From Phoenix dactylifera (lineage: Eukaryota > Streptophyta > Magnoliopsida > Arecales > Arecaceae), in NCBI RefSeq assembly GCF_009389715.1, contig NC_052404.1:6346745-6410744 (forward strand): 64,000 nt of DNA, written 5' to 3'. The translations under genes and the position numbers were made by a program. The stretch's first letter is position 1, and each line of letters opens with the position of its first letter. Below are positions 10,956-23,380 of this stretch, one piece after another. The notes under the pieces are model-generated. The model did not search any database. It was not told the origin of the DNA and saw only the letters and a list, made by a program, of their open reading frames with translations.

Positions 10956-13952
10956 ATTTTAAATTTTCAGTGTTTTGCCACATGAGTGTGTGTGGCATAG
11001 CATGACTTGGCAAGGTTCGATACATAGCGATGATTACAAATGTAATATGGCACACGTAGGCGTATTCTCTCATATTGTCTTGCAACCCATTTGCTTTATT
11101 TGAATTCTTATCTTTTATATTGTCATATTTATTTTGAGTCATTTAACTTGATTTTCTTGCATATTTAACATGTGATATTACCATTTATGCACCTAAGAGA
11201 CTACTGTTTTGTGTTTTGACCATTATGGCTTGAATGGTTTAATCAACTAGTCATTTATTCTACAATGTGTTATTCATTCCATCATTGAGTGGCCTAGAAC
11301 AACTATGAAAATGGGACATTGTCTCTAAGATTGAAAAAAAATGAGCTCTCTCTCTTTTTCATCTCTCTGCTATTGGGTTTTGGGTGATTTTGGAATACTG
11401 TTTGGGTTCGAGTATCACCTACTGTACGCACACTTCGTGGGAGGATCATTGTACCTTGGAAGAAAGCCTCCAAGTAAACCGTGCACCAGTGGGGCGAATC
11501 TTTCTCTAAGACCACCTTAGGGCATGCCTCGATTGATAAGCATTTTTTCTCCTTTTTATATTACTACATTCTTACTAGCCTTTCCCCTACTTTATGTATT
11601 ATTTCCTACATACTAAGCCTCCAAGATATGTTGAGAATTGAAAAAAAAAAAGATAAGCTTATTTAACTTTATGTTCTTCATTATATGCCATTGATGTCAT
11701 TTCTAGGCCTAGCAATGGCTATATAGTTTAATTATAAGTTTCTAACTAGAACATCTTTCAAAATATAAACAGGGCTAGTGAATTCATTGAATTTAAAGAA
11801 TTTGAAAGACAGACTATAAAATGATGTAGGAACGACATTTAAATGAAGAAGGGGAAATTATTAATATAATGACAAGCTGGCAACAAGACCCATTTATGAT
11901 GTGTGACACTTTATCTCTAAGAAAATACTTGTTGCAACCCCTTACTGATAAGCTCCCTTCCCTGCCCCCCAACTAGTTAATGTAGCTTCCATATAAGACA
12001 TCCAGACAAAAGATGAGATGCTACCTTTTCTACATTGTGTATTCTTTGCAATATAGTGTCCAACCATCAACTATTGCTATGCCAGCTATCAGCGACTCTC
12101 CCTCAACAAACTCTCAACATCAGAAATAACAAAAACATAAGCAATAATGACTACAGGTGTCAGCCCAACACCAAAATTATTCTCTTCTTCCTCTTATCAC
12201 TTCCCAATTTTATCATAATTAGTTTATTTCCAATTTGAAATGAATGATGTCTCCAGCCAAGCAGTTAGATTGTCACTAAGAAATACTGCAAGCAGAGTTA
12301 CCCAGATACCTTCTATTTTATGGTTATAACGGAAGCTCAATGACAAGATTATTCTCTTTGTTCTCTCAAATTCCCTTTTTTAACATAACTAGTTGATTTT
12401 CAATTCAAACTGAATCAAGTTGCCAACAAGAAATGTCAGTGTGTAAGGCAGATTCTCGTTCTAGAACAAGATTGGAAATTGGAAACCATTTTATTGCTCA
12501 ATAGAGACCCATAATGTAAGAGTACCTGCCCTGTGGTTAATGAATGTAAGGAATAGTTCGATGGTTCGAAAGAAAATATGGTCTTGCTTGGAGGAAGAAG
12601 TGTTCTTCTAAAGATGGTGCAACACAATCAGAGTAATCAAATTCAATTAGAAGAAGAGAAAAAGATTTGCAATCACTTAAGGCAGGCTGAGTTATGACTC
12701 CCTTAGACAGAAAAACTTCGAACAGTAAGTTACAGCAAGGAAGCCTTGTGGTTTCAGGTGACAAGAAGAAAATAGAAGTACGTGACGAGGCACAATTTGT
12801 GTGTTTTCCTTGGATGATTTTTATTTTGTCGGGTAAGAAGGGTTCTCAAACAAGTGCAGCTTCAGAATAAAATTTTGTCTTTTCAATGTATTGGATAAAG
12901 TGAGCATCAGGAAAGCCACAGAGACTGCTAGAATTTAGAGAAAGGATAGATAACAAGGGTAAGAGTGCTGAGATATTAGGTGTATGTCCACAAACTTTCA
13001 AATTGCTTCGCATAGAAACTTTACCAATTTAAGGTTAGGTATTGCGAGACCTTGATACACTGTTTGCCTTACCCAGATATTCATTGCAATAAGAATAATA
13101 GACTAAATGCTATATTTGTTGTAATGTGGCAAAACAGGGAGACCATGGAACTGAGTTTTGCTCCAAAAAGACCTGGATTGAGTATTCAGGTCTCTTGGAA
13201 GTTGGATCTTGAAAGACAGCACTAGAAGTTCAAAAGAGAGCTGGAATATAGAATAGATTGGGAAGACAAACCCTTACCTTGCTTATACATATTCGGAGGG
13301 AAAAAATTGCATCACATTAGCAACCACATTAAATCCATAACCATTTTAAAATCACGGATTGAGGAACTTGAACATGCTGTAATAAGAATGCATTGCAGGG
13401 ATACATACACCATATCAATCATGCCAATCACTGGCACAGATCAATTGAAGGAGGCATAGACATAGTCTTGGCACATGCAAATATATATAAGCGAAAGACA
13501 AAAGCACCCAAAAAACAAACTGTTTGTCTTGCAGAATAAGAAATGGAATTGCACTAACTACAAGACTTTTTCATCTACCAATGGAAAAAGTACAGCTTTT
13601 CAAACCTGGTTGAATCTACTGCTAACTTGTAATAAGGGTCTATTGCAGATATTTGTGCAACTAGATGAACTATTGAATAGAACAAGAAGTAAACCAAAGA
13701 TTGCAACTGCCTCACCGAGATAATCTGGCATAACAGAGAAACATTCAATCCTTCGCCTTTTTTCCCATCAGACTCCTCAAGGGATACCTCCAAATGAATT
13801 CAATTGCCCTGCCGCATTGTGTAGCCAAAGCAGACAACCTTCCATGGCAAAGCTCAGATACTGATAGTGCCATTAAATATCATTGCCGTCTCCAGCTCCT
13901 CTTTAAAATTCTCATTAGAACAGCGAACAACTACTCGAAAAACAAAAAAACT
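10956..13952. other. Intergenic, no gene seen
   Basis: Three kilobases of AT-rich DNA with only short, motif-free frames. Part of the right end (about 13600-13950) may be the 3' UTR and downstream region of the methyltransferase gene. No repeat structure stood out. Confidence 0.4.
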
Positions 13953-15044
13953 CTAAGCTTTGGGCCTTCTGAACTCAAACCAAATCTCATAGTGGTTAAA
14001 CAGCAAGCTATCATGGGTGTGCTTCCCAACATACTCCAATCCCAGCTTCTTCAGCCGTCTTGTACACTCATCACCGCCTAGTCTCGAGCAGAACTTGATG
14101 TTGTGGGAGACAAAGATCCGACCTTTCTGGGGCTTTAGCCTGTCCACCAGCCTCTCCAACCCGACCCAGACGAGAGAGTCAGGCATGTGGAGGAACACAG
14201 CACTGGCATAGATGAGATCGTAGGAAATGCCATCGCCGAAGCGGGTGAACTCCATGTCGTCCCCGCGAAGGATATGCGGCCGCTTGTGGAGGAGGCCCTG
14301 GGAGGGGAGCTCGTAGCGGAGAGCGGCCATGAGGGAGAGCTCGTCGCGCTCGAGGCAGTGGAAACGGGCGGGGTCGAGGTAGCGGATGAAGTGGAGACCG
14401 ACGCGGAGAGTGCCGCAGCCGATCTCCAGGACAAGGTCGGAGGGGGCAAGGGCGACGGCATCGGCGAGGAACTCGAAGATGTCGTGGCCGCCGGCCCACG
14501 GCTCGCCGTAGTTGCTGTGGTGCTCCTCCACCAGGAGCTCGCCGGGGCAGGGGAGGGCGGTGTGGTTGCCGGCATCGTCGCCCACGTAGTGGGAGATGCC
14601 TTTGAATCTGTAACCGAAAAAAAAGGTTTCGTAGGAGGATTTGCACCAAAGAGAGCGAGGGGAAGGGAGAGACGGCATGATGACTTACCGGCGGAGGTCT
14701 TCGAGCTGCTCGGCGCGGGTCCGGGGGTTGATGCCCTTGCGAAGGGAGTGCCAGGCGGCGGGGGAGGAGGGGGGTTCTTGGATAGAGTTGAGGCTGAGCT
14801 GAGATTTGAGCCAGGCGATGTCCTCCGGTGTCGGGGAGATCCGTTCCCGGGATCTGGGGTTGGAGATAGAGGGGGTAGCGCCGCCGCCTCCGGCGGCGAT
14901 GGTGGAGATGGTGGTTGTGGGGCAGGAGGAGGAGAAGGAGGGGGAGAGGGAGGGAAGGAGGAGGAAGAGGAGGAGGGCAGTGGTGCAGGACACAAAGAGG
15001 AGGAGGACGGGGACGCTGACGCCATTGGAGGTCGGAGAAGCCAT
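13953..15044 (-). CDS. SAM-dependent methyltransferase, membrane-anchored
   Basis: Two exons, 15044-14689 and 14607-13953, joined across an 81-bp intron (donor CCG|GTAAGT, acceptor TTACAG|ATT). They encode 336 aa, stop TAG. Residues about 9-31 form one hydrophobic segment (VPVLLLFVSCTTALLLFLLL), a likely signal anchor. A Pro/Ser-rich linker follows. The catalytic domain carries a class I SAM-binding motif, VLEIGCGTLRVG, at about 178-189, then HCLERDE, a post-I acidic region, and YDLIYASAVFLHM further on. The family is the plant 'S-adenosyl-L-methionine-dependent methyltransferase superfamily'; the substrate is unknown. The first exon is very GC-rich. The ATG at 15044 is the first in frame and is followed by G. 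The 296-aa frame on the opposite strand is an antisense shadow. Confidence 0.88.
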
Positions 15045-15639
15045 GGGAGGAGGGTGGGCAGAGGTGGAGAGGATTAGAGATCTAAGGACGCAGGTTATGG
15101 TGGTGGTGGTGTTCGGCCGCCGAGGTGTTCGACGGCGGGCCCGCTACCGTGGGCGCACCAGTACGTGCGGCGACACCAACACCGACAGATGGGCTTCGGT
15201 GCGGAAGTACATGGACATCCCGTTGGACGCCCACCTTGGTCCTGATCTCCGGCAAAAGGTTCGAAACAACTACCGATACTCAGTTTTACTTCCACCGGCT
15301 GATATCTCGCACTTGTACACATGGTCATTTATTTATTTTATTTTATTTTATTTTATACATCAACGATTGGGATCCTTGGTTTGATGATGAACCAAGAGAT
15401 GCTTCGGCTAGGTGACCGGCTAGATCCAAAAGGGCACCGGCGGCATGGGCCACAGATTGGGTAGCCTCGTATGTGGCCAGTCACTCCAAGAGAGCTCTAT
15501 GGGTTAGAAAAAGAGAGTTGTCTAGAGCGCTCAGTGATTTACTGTTTTTTGGCATTTTTAGATGTGGCCGCATCAGAATTATATGAAACATTTATTTTAG
15601 AAAAAACAATTCAAAAGATAATGAAAATTAAAAGACTGC
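15045..15639. other. Upstream region of the methyltransferase gene
   Basis: Probable promoter and 5' UTR of the - strand methyltransferase gene. A TTTTA microsatellite lies at about 15329-15356. No TATA box could be assigned with confidence. Confidence 0.4.
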
Positions 15640-17312
15640 CCGGCCCTTAACAGAGTGAAAGGAGCTCTTGATTTCATAATATTAGCATTGAAGATAGAAG
15701 TGTTTCTTACCACCTTCACTGATGTTGGCTTAAGTGATTGAAAAATTCGTTCATTTTGAGCAATCCACAGCTGCTAAACCATGTAAGCCAGTATAGCCTG
15801 CTTCTCCCTCTTTACCTAAATAGTGGATAAAAGATCCAGTAAAGCCGGCAAAGAGGTGGGTTGAGAGACCTCAATCCACATTTCACTAAAGTTGCTGCCA
15901 GCATAAAAAAGCAAAGGGGCAAGAGATAACAATATGCTGGCAATCCTGTATTTGGGAACAAATATCACAAATTTGCGGCTCCGAGGAGATCAGACCTCTC
16001 TGATGTGACAAAGATTTGCATGAAAGTTTCAGATAAACAAGCTTCCACCAGAAAACTCTAGTTCTTATAGGAACCTCTAATTTCCAAACACAAGTACAAT
16101 TTAGATCAAGATTCGCCATCTCAGTACCGGATCCTGTACCGGTGCCATACTAGTACAGTCTCGGTATGATACAATGCAAATTTTTTTTGACGCACCGAAT
16201 ATCGGTACACCATCCGTACTAGATACCGATATCAAATTAGTACGGTACAGTATGCCCTATACTGCTTGGTTCGGGTCAGGACGGGTGTACCATGATCCAA
16301 ATTACATATTGGTTGCATATAATTATGCAGCAAAGATGAAACATCTTTGAGAGGCACATATTTGAGTCTAGAGGGAATCCACCCCAACTGATTAGAATAT
16401 CTACCTTGCGCAGGGGAAATTTGGCTGATGAGATCCATCATATCAGCACTAAACAAAGTAGCTAGAATGGGGATATCCCACTGTTTTTCAGCAGTAAGCA
16501 AATCAGCCACAATAGAATCCAAGAGGTCAACATTTATGCCAATAAACCTAGGCCAGTGGCTTATAGGAGTCGAAGATGCCAATGTCCCACAAGAAATGAA
16601 ATTGAGCCTGAAGACTATATTTGCATAACATTCCCCAAATGGCTGAGCACCCTTTAGGTCTTTCATAGCCAAGCCAAGAACACTTAAATTTATAAATTGC
16701 ATGCACAGCATCGGCCCACAAGGACTTCAGCTGAAGAATCAGTTGGGCAGTAAGCTTAAGGATTAAAGCATGTTGCCTATTATAGATTGAAGGTTTACTC
16801 GGCCCCTCTCTACTCTTAGGAGTACACACAGAAGCTTTTCATGTTCAACTGGATGTCCTTGTAGGTCTGTATTTTTTAGGTTTCTTGGTCTTGTATAAGT
16901 ATACAGAAGCGATATTCTGACCTTACATGAACACTCTCTGGGACAAAGAAATCATGCGAGACATAATACTTTGCATCCTATTGGCTAATATTTTTACCGT
17001 AATTTTGTGGACAGTGTTGCATAAGCTAATCGGGCAAAAGTCCATAACTTGCATTGGATTAACTTTTTTTTGGAATTAGAGTGATGTATGTTTGTTTCCA
17101 GGAGTTTGGCACTGAGTCAGTCCTAAAAAAGAATTTGATGGCATGGATCACCTCACTTTTAATAATTTCCCAGAACTCCTCGAAGAAAAAGGGTTGAAAA
17201 CCCATCTGAACTAGGAGCTTCATCAGGATTCATGCTTATAATTGCTTCCTCTATTTCATCCTCAGTAACAGCACCTATAAGCATTTCATTTTGGAAGGAA
17301 GTAACAATATTC
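15640..17312 (-). mobile_element. Degenerate LINE, downstream part
   Basis: Read on the - strand, the following appear in order: FQNEMLIGAVTEDEIEEAI and ISMNPDEAPSSDGFS (pre-RT linker, 17311-17170); FCPISLCNTVHKITVKILAN (RT block, near 17010); then, after an internal deletion of most of the RT, REGPSKPS and WDIPILATLFSADMMDLI, GWIPSRLKYVPLKDVSSLL; then WKLEVPIRTRVFWWKL and ICDICSQIQDCQHIVISCPF (reverse transcriptase zinc-binding domain, 16110-15890). Stops and frameshifts abound. The element continues on the far side of the Copia insertion at 23133. Its 3' end was not located exactly; no poly(A) tail is visible. Confidence 0.8.
16114..16293. repeat. GTAC-rich short element inside the LINE
   Basis: About 180 bp dense in GTACCGGT-like palindromes (GTACCGGATCCTGTACCGG, GGTACACC, AGTACGGTACAG). 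It separates the LINE's KDVSSLL region from its zinc-binding region. GATCAAGATT (16104-16113) and GATCCAAATT (16294-16303) flank it and share 8 of 10 bases, a possible decayed target duplication. Related GTAC-rich copies lie near 28076 and 52225. Confidence 0.65.
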
Positions 17313-17317
17313 CCATC

Positions 17318-17948
17318 TGTAAGAAGTTTATATGAAATTTGAGAACAACCGTTACAAATCTTTATTGCCTGGTCCTTAAAGTCTTTCCCGTTGAAGAACT
17401 CAGCGGCTATCAACTTGATTTCTCTACCAATTGAAGAAATCAACGGACGGCGGTTTCAAAACCATCTTCCAAAAAGTAACCGAGAGGGAGAGAGACAGGT
17501 GCTCTGATTCTTATCTTCCTAGCGGTGATATTTTTTTGGTTTTTCTTTACAGTTTCAAGCAGAAAAAAAATAATAAAAGAAAGGCCTTTCAAGCCCTGTT
17601 TTCTTTCTTTCTTCCATTCTTTCATCATCTCCCACAAAACTATCGTATACGAGCATACAAAAAATATCCTGACGAGTTCAAAAGAATTTGTAGTACTGTG
17701 CACGTCTACAAATTCAACCGTCCGTTGTATTTTGGGGAGGAATCGCCAGAATCCAGTGCACGTAAGGAGGCGAATCTCTTTCAAAAACAGTGACTACACG
17801 CCTCGGATCGATTACAGGTTCTATTTATTTTATTATGGATCGAAAGAAAACGACGTCGAAGAGATACGCATCGGAACTGGTTATTTCAGTGAAATTAAAT
17901 TACTTGTGGTTTATTTGAGTTCTTTTGAGGCGATCTATATTTACATCA
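17318..17948 (+). repeat. 5' LTR of the Copia element
   Basis: 631 bp from TGTAAGAAG to TTTACATCA, matching the 3' LTR over its whole length. The open frames within it (for example 17159-17443 on the - strand and 17525-17992 on the + strand) are incidental. Confidence 0.9.
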
Positions 17949-17985
17949 ATTTTGAAAGAGATATTCGTTTTCCGAAACACAAAGA

Positions 17986-18766
17986 TGGATAAATTTAAGA
18001 ACTCATTAAACAATATCTTGAAACCTGAGTCATTCGACGAAAAGAATTTTGTTAGATGGCAAATAAAGATAGAGTCTTAGTTAGACACATTAGATCTATA
18101 TTATGTGGTTTCAAACAATCCTTCAACTAAGGACCCAATGGATCATGAACCCAACAAATCAGCTGCTAAATACAAAATTGATAGAGATGATTGTTTGTGT
18201 AAAAGTTTGATACTTAATGCACTAAATGATAACTTATACGACATCTACTCTAGAGCTAAAGGTACAACTAAGATGCTGTGGGATGAACTTGAGTCGAAGT
18301 ATAGTAAAGAAACCGAATCAGAAGAAAAGTTTATCATAAGAGAATATTTTTCTTACAAAATAATAAATCACAAATCAGTAATTGATCAAGCACATGAAGT
18401 CCAGAATATAGTGGCAAAGATTATAGCAATGCGTATCCCTATTAATGAGAGAATTCAGGCGGCAGTCCTCATAGAAAAGCTCTCATTTTTCTGGATGAAT
18501 TTTAAGGTCTCTTTGAAGCATAAGAGACACTCTCTCTTTGGATCAAGTACTAGTGTCTCTTCAAATAGAGGAATAACCATAAACAGGACTTGGGTAATGA
18601 CTCAGAAGTTAGTGCAAAGGCAAACTTAGTAGAAACAAAGAAAACTAACTTCTCGAGGAATAAATCCAAGAAACACTTTGAGAAGCCAAAACCAAAGATT
18701 TAAAAGAAATAGAGCAAGAGAACATGTTATGTTTGTGGAGAACCAGAACACTATGCCAAACAATGT
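17986..18766 (+). pseudogene. Copia gag, broken
   Basis: The start ATGGATAAATTTAAG at 17986 opens a gag frame (MDKFKNSLNN, PESFDEKNFVRWQ) that hits TAG near 18078. It continues through VVSNNPSTKDPMDHEPNKSA and LNALNDNLYDIYSRAKGTTK to about 18540, then changes frame. The CCHC zinc knuckle CYVCGEPEHYAKQC lies at 18725-18766 in another frame. The capsid (UBN2-like) and nucleocapsid parts are recognisable; the frame breaks make it non-functional. Confidence 0.85.
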
Positions 18767-18899
18767 AGACATAGAAAGGACAAGGTTAAGGGACAAGGTG
18801 ACAAAGTGACTCCTCAGGCAAACATGATAATCAGTTCTCGCTCTACTGGAACTGAGGACAGGTTAGTAATCTTAAAATTTGAGTTAAATCTGGCCCACA

Positions 18900-19835
18900 A
18901 TCTAACCAAATAGTGGATTGATACAGGAGCTACTGTCCATATTTGTTCCGATATTTTCTCTTTTTCTTTCTACCAGGAGGTTAAAGGGAGAACTGTGACT
19001 ATGGGCAACTCCAGACTCTAGTGTTGCACAAGTGATTGGAGAAGGAGAAGTAAAATTGAAGTTCACATCTAAAAAAATTCTTACTCTCCATAACGTGCAA
19101 CATGTGCCAAATATTTGCAAGAATCTTGTTAGTGGTTTTCTTTTGAATCAGTTAGGCTTTAAATTAATATTTGAATCAAATAAGGTTGTAATTACCAAAG
19201 GTGAGACATTTGTAGGGAGGGGTTATGTTGCTGATGGGTTATTCAAATTGAGTATATTACTATGCAACAATATGAAGAAAAATGTCTTTTCTCCACTTGT
19301 TATGCATATCGACTCTTTAGAGATGTGGCATGGTAGACTTGGACACGTGAATAACAATACCCTCAAAAGAATGATGAGTTTAGATTTAATTCTTAAATAT
19401 AATTTAGAGAAGAACAAAAAATGTGAAATTTGTGTTCAAGCTAAACAACCTAGAAAACCATTTAAATTAACAAGTAGAAGTTCTAACCTACTTGATTTAA
19501 TACATAGTGATATTTGCGAGATGAGCGATATTTTGACAAGAGGAGGAAAAAGATACTTTATTACTTTTATAGATGATATATCAAAATATTGCTATGTATA
19601 TTTAATAAAAACTAAGGATGAAGCCTTAGAAAAATTTAAAATTTATAAATCAGAGGTTGAAAATCAAACCCAGAAAATGATAAAAGACTTAGGTCAGACA
19701 GAGGAGGAGAATATAGTTCAACAGAATTTAGAAAATTTTGTGAAGAATATGGGATTATGCATAAGACTACTGCCCCTTCTTCTCCTCAGTCAAATGGAGT
19801 TGCTGAAAGAAAAAATAGAACTTTTATTGACATGA
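18900..19835 (+). pseudogene. Copia protease and integrase, broken
   Basis: The protease motif WIDTGATVHIC follows a TAG near 18909. After a frameshift an open stretch from about 19032 gives the GAG-pre-integrase region with the HHCC zinc motif (WHGRLGH, then CEIC at about 19325-19440). The integrase core start follows (LLDLIHSDICEMSDILTRGG, YFITFIDDISKYCYVYLIKT). The frame shifts again near 19690, and the SNGVAERKN-type region appears at about 19790-19820 in another frame. Confidence 0.85.
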
Positions 19836-20034
19836 TTAACTCAAACTTTCTAGTTCTGGTCTTCCTAACAATTTGTGGGGTGAAGCTCTAATTTTAGCAT
19901 GTAAAATACTTAACCGTATACCATTTAAAGATAACCAGAAAATACCACATGAGTTATGGTGGGGTAGAAAATCTAGTCTAAAATATTTCAAAGTTTGAGG
20001 TTGTCTTGCAAAAGTTAAAATTCACTCTAGCAAA

Positions 20035-21240
20035 ATGACTAAATTATCTCCTAAGACTTTTGATGCAGTTTTTATAGGGTACGCGGAAAATAGTAACGCA
20101 TACCGATTCTTAGTAGTACGATCAGATGTACCTGACATTACACCAAACACTATTAAAAAATCGGATGATGCAGTATTTTTTGAGAATGTGTTTTCTATGA
20201 AAGAAAAGAGAAAGTTAGAAATAGAAGAATCCTCTAAATTACAAAATGATAACACTGAAACAGAACCCCAAGTCGAACTTAGACAGAGCCAGAGACCTAG
20301 GATAAAGAAAAACCTAGAAGATAACTTTTACACATTCCTTGTTGAAGATGAACCTTTAACATATACTGAAGCGATGAAATTTAGTGATGCACCTCTATGG
20401 GAGGAAGCCATTAAAAATGAGATGGAATCAATCCTTTCACACAATACATGGGTGTTAACCGACTTACCTCTAGGGTCTAGACTACTAGGATGCAAATGGG
20501 TCTTTAAAAGGAAACAAAATTCTGATGGATCCATTGGGAAATACAAAGCTAGATTAATTGCTAAAGGTTTTAAACAAAGAGAAGGAATGGATTATTTTGA
20601 CACTTATTCTCCAGTCACTAGGATAACTACAATTCGAGTGCTTATAGCATTGGCAGCATTATATAAACTTGAAATCCATCAGATGGATGTGAAAACTACT
20701 TTCTTAATGGCGAGTTAGATAAAGAAATTTATATGAAGCAGCCAGAAGGTTTTGTAGTTCTTGGTCAAGAGAATAAAGTGTATAAGCTAGTCAAATTCTT
20801 ATATGGATTAAAACAATCTCCTAGACAATAGCATGAAAAGTTTGACCAAGTCATTTTATTATATGGCTTTAACATTTGTGACTTTAATAAATGTTGTATA
20901 TTGAAAAATATTTGATAGATTTATTATTATCCTATGTTTATACGTAGATGATATTTTAATTTTTGTTAGTGAACATATCACAATTTTAGAAGTAAAAAAA
21001 TACTTAAGTGACAATTTTGAGATGAAAGATCTAGAGTTAGCTAAAGTAATCTTATGAATTAGAATTATAAGGACACAAAATGAGATTATTCTGAATCAAT
21101 CTCACTATGTTGAAAAGGTATTAAAAAAATTTGAGTACAAAAATTGCAAGCCAGTTAGCACCCCATATGATCCTAGCATAAAATTAAAGAAAAATGGTGG
21201 GGACAGTATTTTCCAATTAAAGTATTCTTAATTAATTGGA
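20035..21240 (+). pseudogene. Copia reverse transcriptase, broken
   Basis: The frame 20035-20718 includes the end of integrase and the start of the copia-type RT: WEEAIKNEMESILSHNTWVL, LLGCKWVFKRKQNSDGSIGK, ARLIAKGFKQREGMDYFDTY, then IHQMDVKTTFLM (catalytic D in MDVKT). It shifts frame at about 20705. ELDKEIYMKQPEGF follows, then LYVDDILIF-type sequence near 20938-20962 (LCLYVDDILIFV), with in-frame stops at several points. Confidence 0.85.
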
Positions 21241-21246
21241 AGTCTT

Positions 21247-21924
21247 ATGTATTTATCTAACTGTACAAGACCAGATATCTCTTATGCTGTAGGAAGACTG
21301 AGTAGATATACCAGTAACCTCGATAAAACACATTGGGATGCAATAGAAAGACTTCTTAAATATTTGAAGGGTACTATTAACTACGGGATATACTATTCTA
21401 GTTTTTCCATTGTACTAGAAAGGTATAGTGATGCTAACTGGATTTCTGATTTCGAAGACACAAAGGCTACTAGTGGATTTGTTTTTATACTAAGTGGTGG
21501 TGCAGTCGTTTGGAAATCTTTCAAGCAAACCTTGATTACTAGATCCACCATGGAGGCTGAGATGGTAGCCTTAGAGTTAGCTGGTAGAGAAACAGATTGG
21601 CTTAAGGGTCTGTTATCAGATATTTTCATGATAGATAGGCCTATTTCTGCTATTCTAATTAACTGTGATAATCAGGCGACTATAGCAAAAGTGAAAAATA
21701 AAAATCACAACTCGAAGTCGTCTAAGCACATTGAGCTTCGACATAAAATTTTAAGAAAGCTCACCTCTATTGGAATTATAACTTTAAGTTATATTAAATC
21801 AGTGGAGAACTTGGCAGATCATCTGACCAAGGGCTTGTTGAGAGGACAAGTTCAATATGCTTCGAAGGGGATGGATTTAAAGCCTATTTTTGAGTCACCA
21901 TCAGTGGCAACCCAACCTATCTGA
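21247..21924 (+). pseudogene. Copia RNase H, C-terminal pol piece
   Basis: An open frame of 225 aa with the copia RNase H pattern: [29 protein letters not shown] (catalytic D), [30 protein letters not shown] (catalytic D) and SKHIELRHK. It is the longest intact part of the element. It ends with the usual LTKGL region and a short tail. Confidence 0.9.
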
Positions 21925-22484
21925 CTGGAGATCCCAAGATGTAGGTTTAATGGGACAAACAAGCTGACTGAGTGGCTGGTAGAAGCACCAAATTTAAAGT
22001 GAACTCGGTTCACTACCCATCTCTATGGAGCAGGTGCTCAACTGTACTAGATAGGAGGATGGTGTAATGCCTTAATGATATCAAGGCTATTATAGCAGGG
22101 TATAGAGTTGTAGTATATCCTTGGAGATATCACTGATGTGAGTGTGACTGTGGGGCTGCAGTTAAATAGAGAATTAAGGCTTGTTCTCTAAAAAACACTC
22201 ACAAAACAAGATACCTGCGCACGGCCGTAATGCACTACCCCGATGGAACTTGCATGCAGGGTCAACTCTTAGTTGTTCGGTATTCTCAAAATCTATACAT
22301 AAAGTCCAAATTTAAAACTTTGTTCACTTCGGACTGGTGTGGATGGCGAAATACCAACTAGATGAAGGTTCAAGTCCGGAAGACACCTTTCATCGAAAGC
22401 TAAATATACTGATTGCTCGTACTTTGAATTTTCAAAATTTTTGTCATTTTCAAAATTATCTTAAAATTTTCCAAAATTTCAAAA

Positions 22485-22495
22485 ATGGTGGGGAA
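22485..22495 (+). other. Polypurine tract region of the Copia element
   Basis: The purine-rich GGTGGGGAA lies immediately before the TG of the 3' LTR at 22496, where plus-strand priming is expected. The stretch 21925-22484 between RNase H and this site is non-coding. Confidence 0.65.
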
Positions 22496-23132
22496 TGTAA
22501 GAGTTTTTTTTTTGAAATTTGAGAACAACCGTTACAAATCTTTATTGCCTAATCCTTAAAGTCTTTTCCGTTGAAGAACTCAGCAGCTGTCAACTTGATT
22601 GCTCTGCCCATTGAAGAAATCAACAGACGGCGGTTTCAAAACCATCTTGAATAGAGAGACGTTGGAGCCCAAAAAGTAACCGAGAGGGAGAGAGACAGGT
22701 GCTCTGATTCTTATCTTTCTAACGGTGATATTTTTTGGTTTTTCTTTACGGTTTCAAGCAGGAAAAAAAAAGAAAGCCATGTTTTCTTTTTTTTTTCTCT
22801 ATCCTTTTGTCATCTCCCACAAAACTATCATGTATGAGCATACAGAAAATATCCTGCCGAGTTCAAGAGAATTTGTAGTACTGTGCACGTCTACAAATTC
22901 AACGATCTGTTGTATCTTGGGGAGGGATTGCCAGAATCGAGTGTACGTAAGGAGGCGAATCTCTTTCAAAGACAGTGACTACATGTCTCGGACCGATTAC
23001 GGGTACTATTTATTTTATTGTGGATCGAAAGAAAACGATATCGAAGAAGTACGCATCGGAACTGGTTATTTCAGTGAAATTAATTACTTATGGTTTATTT
23101 GAGTTCTTTTAAAATGATATATATTTACATCA
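22496..23132 (+). repeat. 3' LTR of the Copia element
   Basis: 637 bp, TGTAAGAG to TTTACATCA, followed by the target duplication CCATC. It keeps a segment absent from the 5' LTR (about 22648-22670). Confidence 0.9.
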
Positions 23133-23380
23133 CCATCAAGTGGAATCCATAAATCTTGTCCATCTAATTGCAACTCCCTCTCTGTTTAAAAGGGTTAATA
23201 AGCGGAGCTCGAATGGCATCGACTTCTTCCACCTGCTCCCTTGAATCATTGTATAGGCCCATGATCCTGTTCCTTCTTTGAAGTACAGCAGACAGATGAA
23301 AAAATTTTGTGTCTCTTTCCTTGAGCCAGAAGATTCTGGATTTCTGCCTCTAAAAGATTTCTTACCGTTTAAAAATATGA
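23133..23380 (-). mobile_element. Degenerate LINE, upstream part
   Basis: On the - strand this reads as the endonuclease-RT linker of the same LINE, with frame changes: LLEAEIQNLL, KIFSS / FFICLL, NRIMGLYNDS-like, EEVDAIRAPL-like, then LQLDGQDLWIPLDG at the Copia junction. Removing the Copia element and one CCATC copy joins PLDG to NIVTSFQNEM on the other side, in frame. The upstream end is at about 23380, roughly 430 bp before the CONSTANS-like start codon. Confidence 0.8.

Larger units (their letters stand above)
17318..23132 (+). mobile_element. Ty1/copia LTR retrotransposon, full length but inactive
   Basis: A 5815-bp element with two LTRs (17318-17948 and 22496-23132), both starting TGTAAGA and ending TACATCA. 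It is flanked by the identical 5-bp target duplication CCATC at 17313-17317 and 23133-23137. Between the LTRs lie gag, protease, integrase, reverse transcriptase and RNase H in the copia order. The coding region is interrupted by several stops and frameshifts, and the usual tRNA-Met primer-binding site is not recognisable after the 5' LTR. The two LTRs differ by many substitutions and a roughly 20-nt indel near 22648-22670, so the insertion is old. It sits inside a LINE whose reading resumes across the removed element. Confidence 0.95.

Noticed and set aside
14187..15077. 296-aa + strand frame, Gly/Glu-rich
   Set aside because: Antisense of the GC-rich methyltransferase exons, with no family motif.
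17159..17443. LINE-like - strand frame running into the Copia 5' LTR (FFNGKDFKDQAIKICNG)
   Set aside because: Both LTRs contain the same sequence, and the LTR start with its CCATC duplication cuts this frame at 17318. Only the part left of 17313 is LINE; the rest is an accidental continuation.
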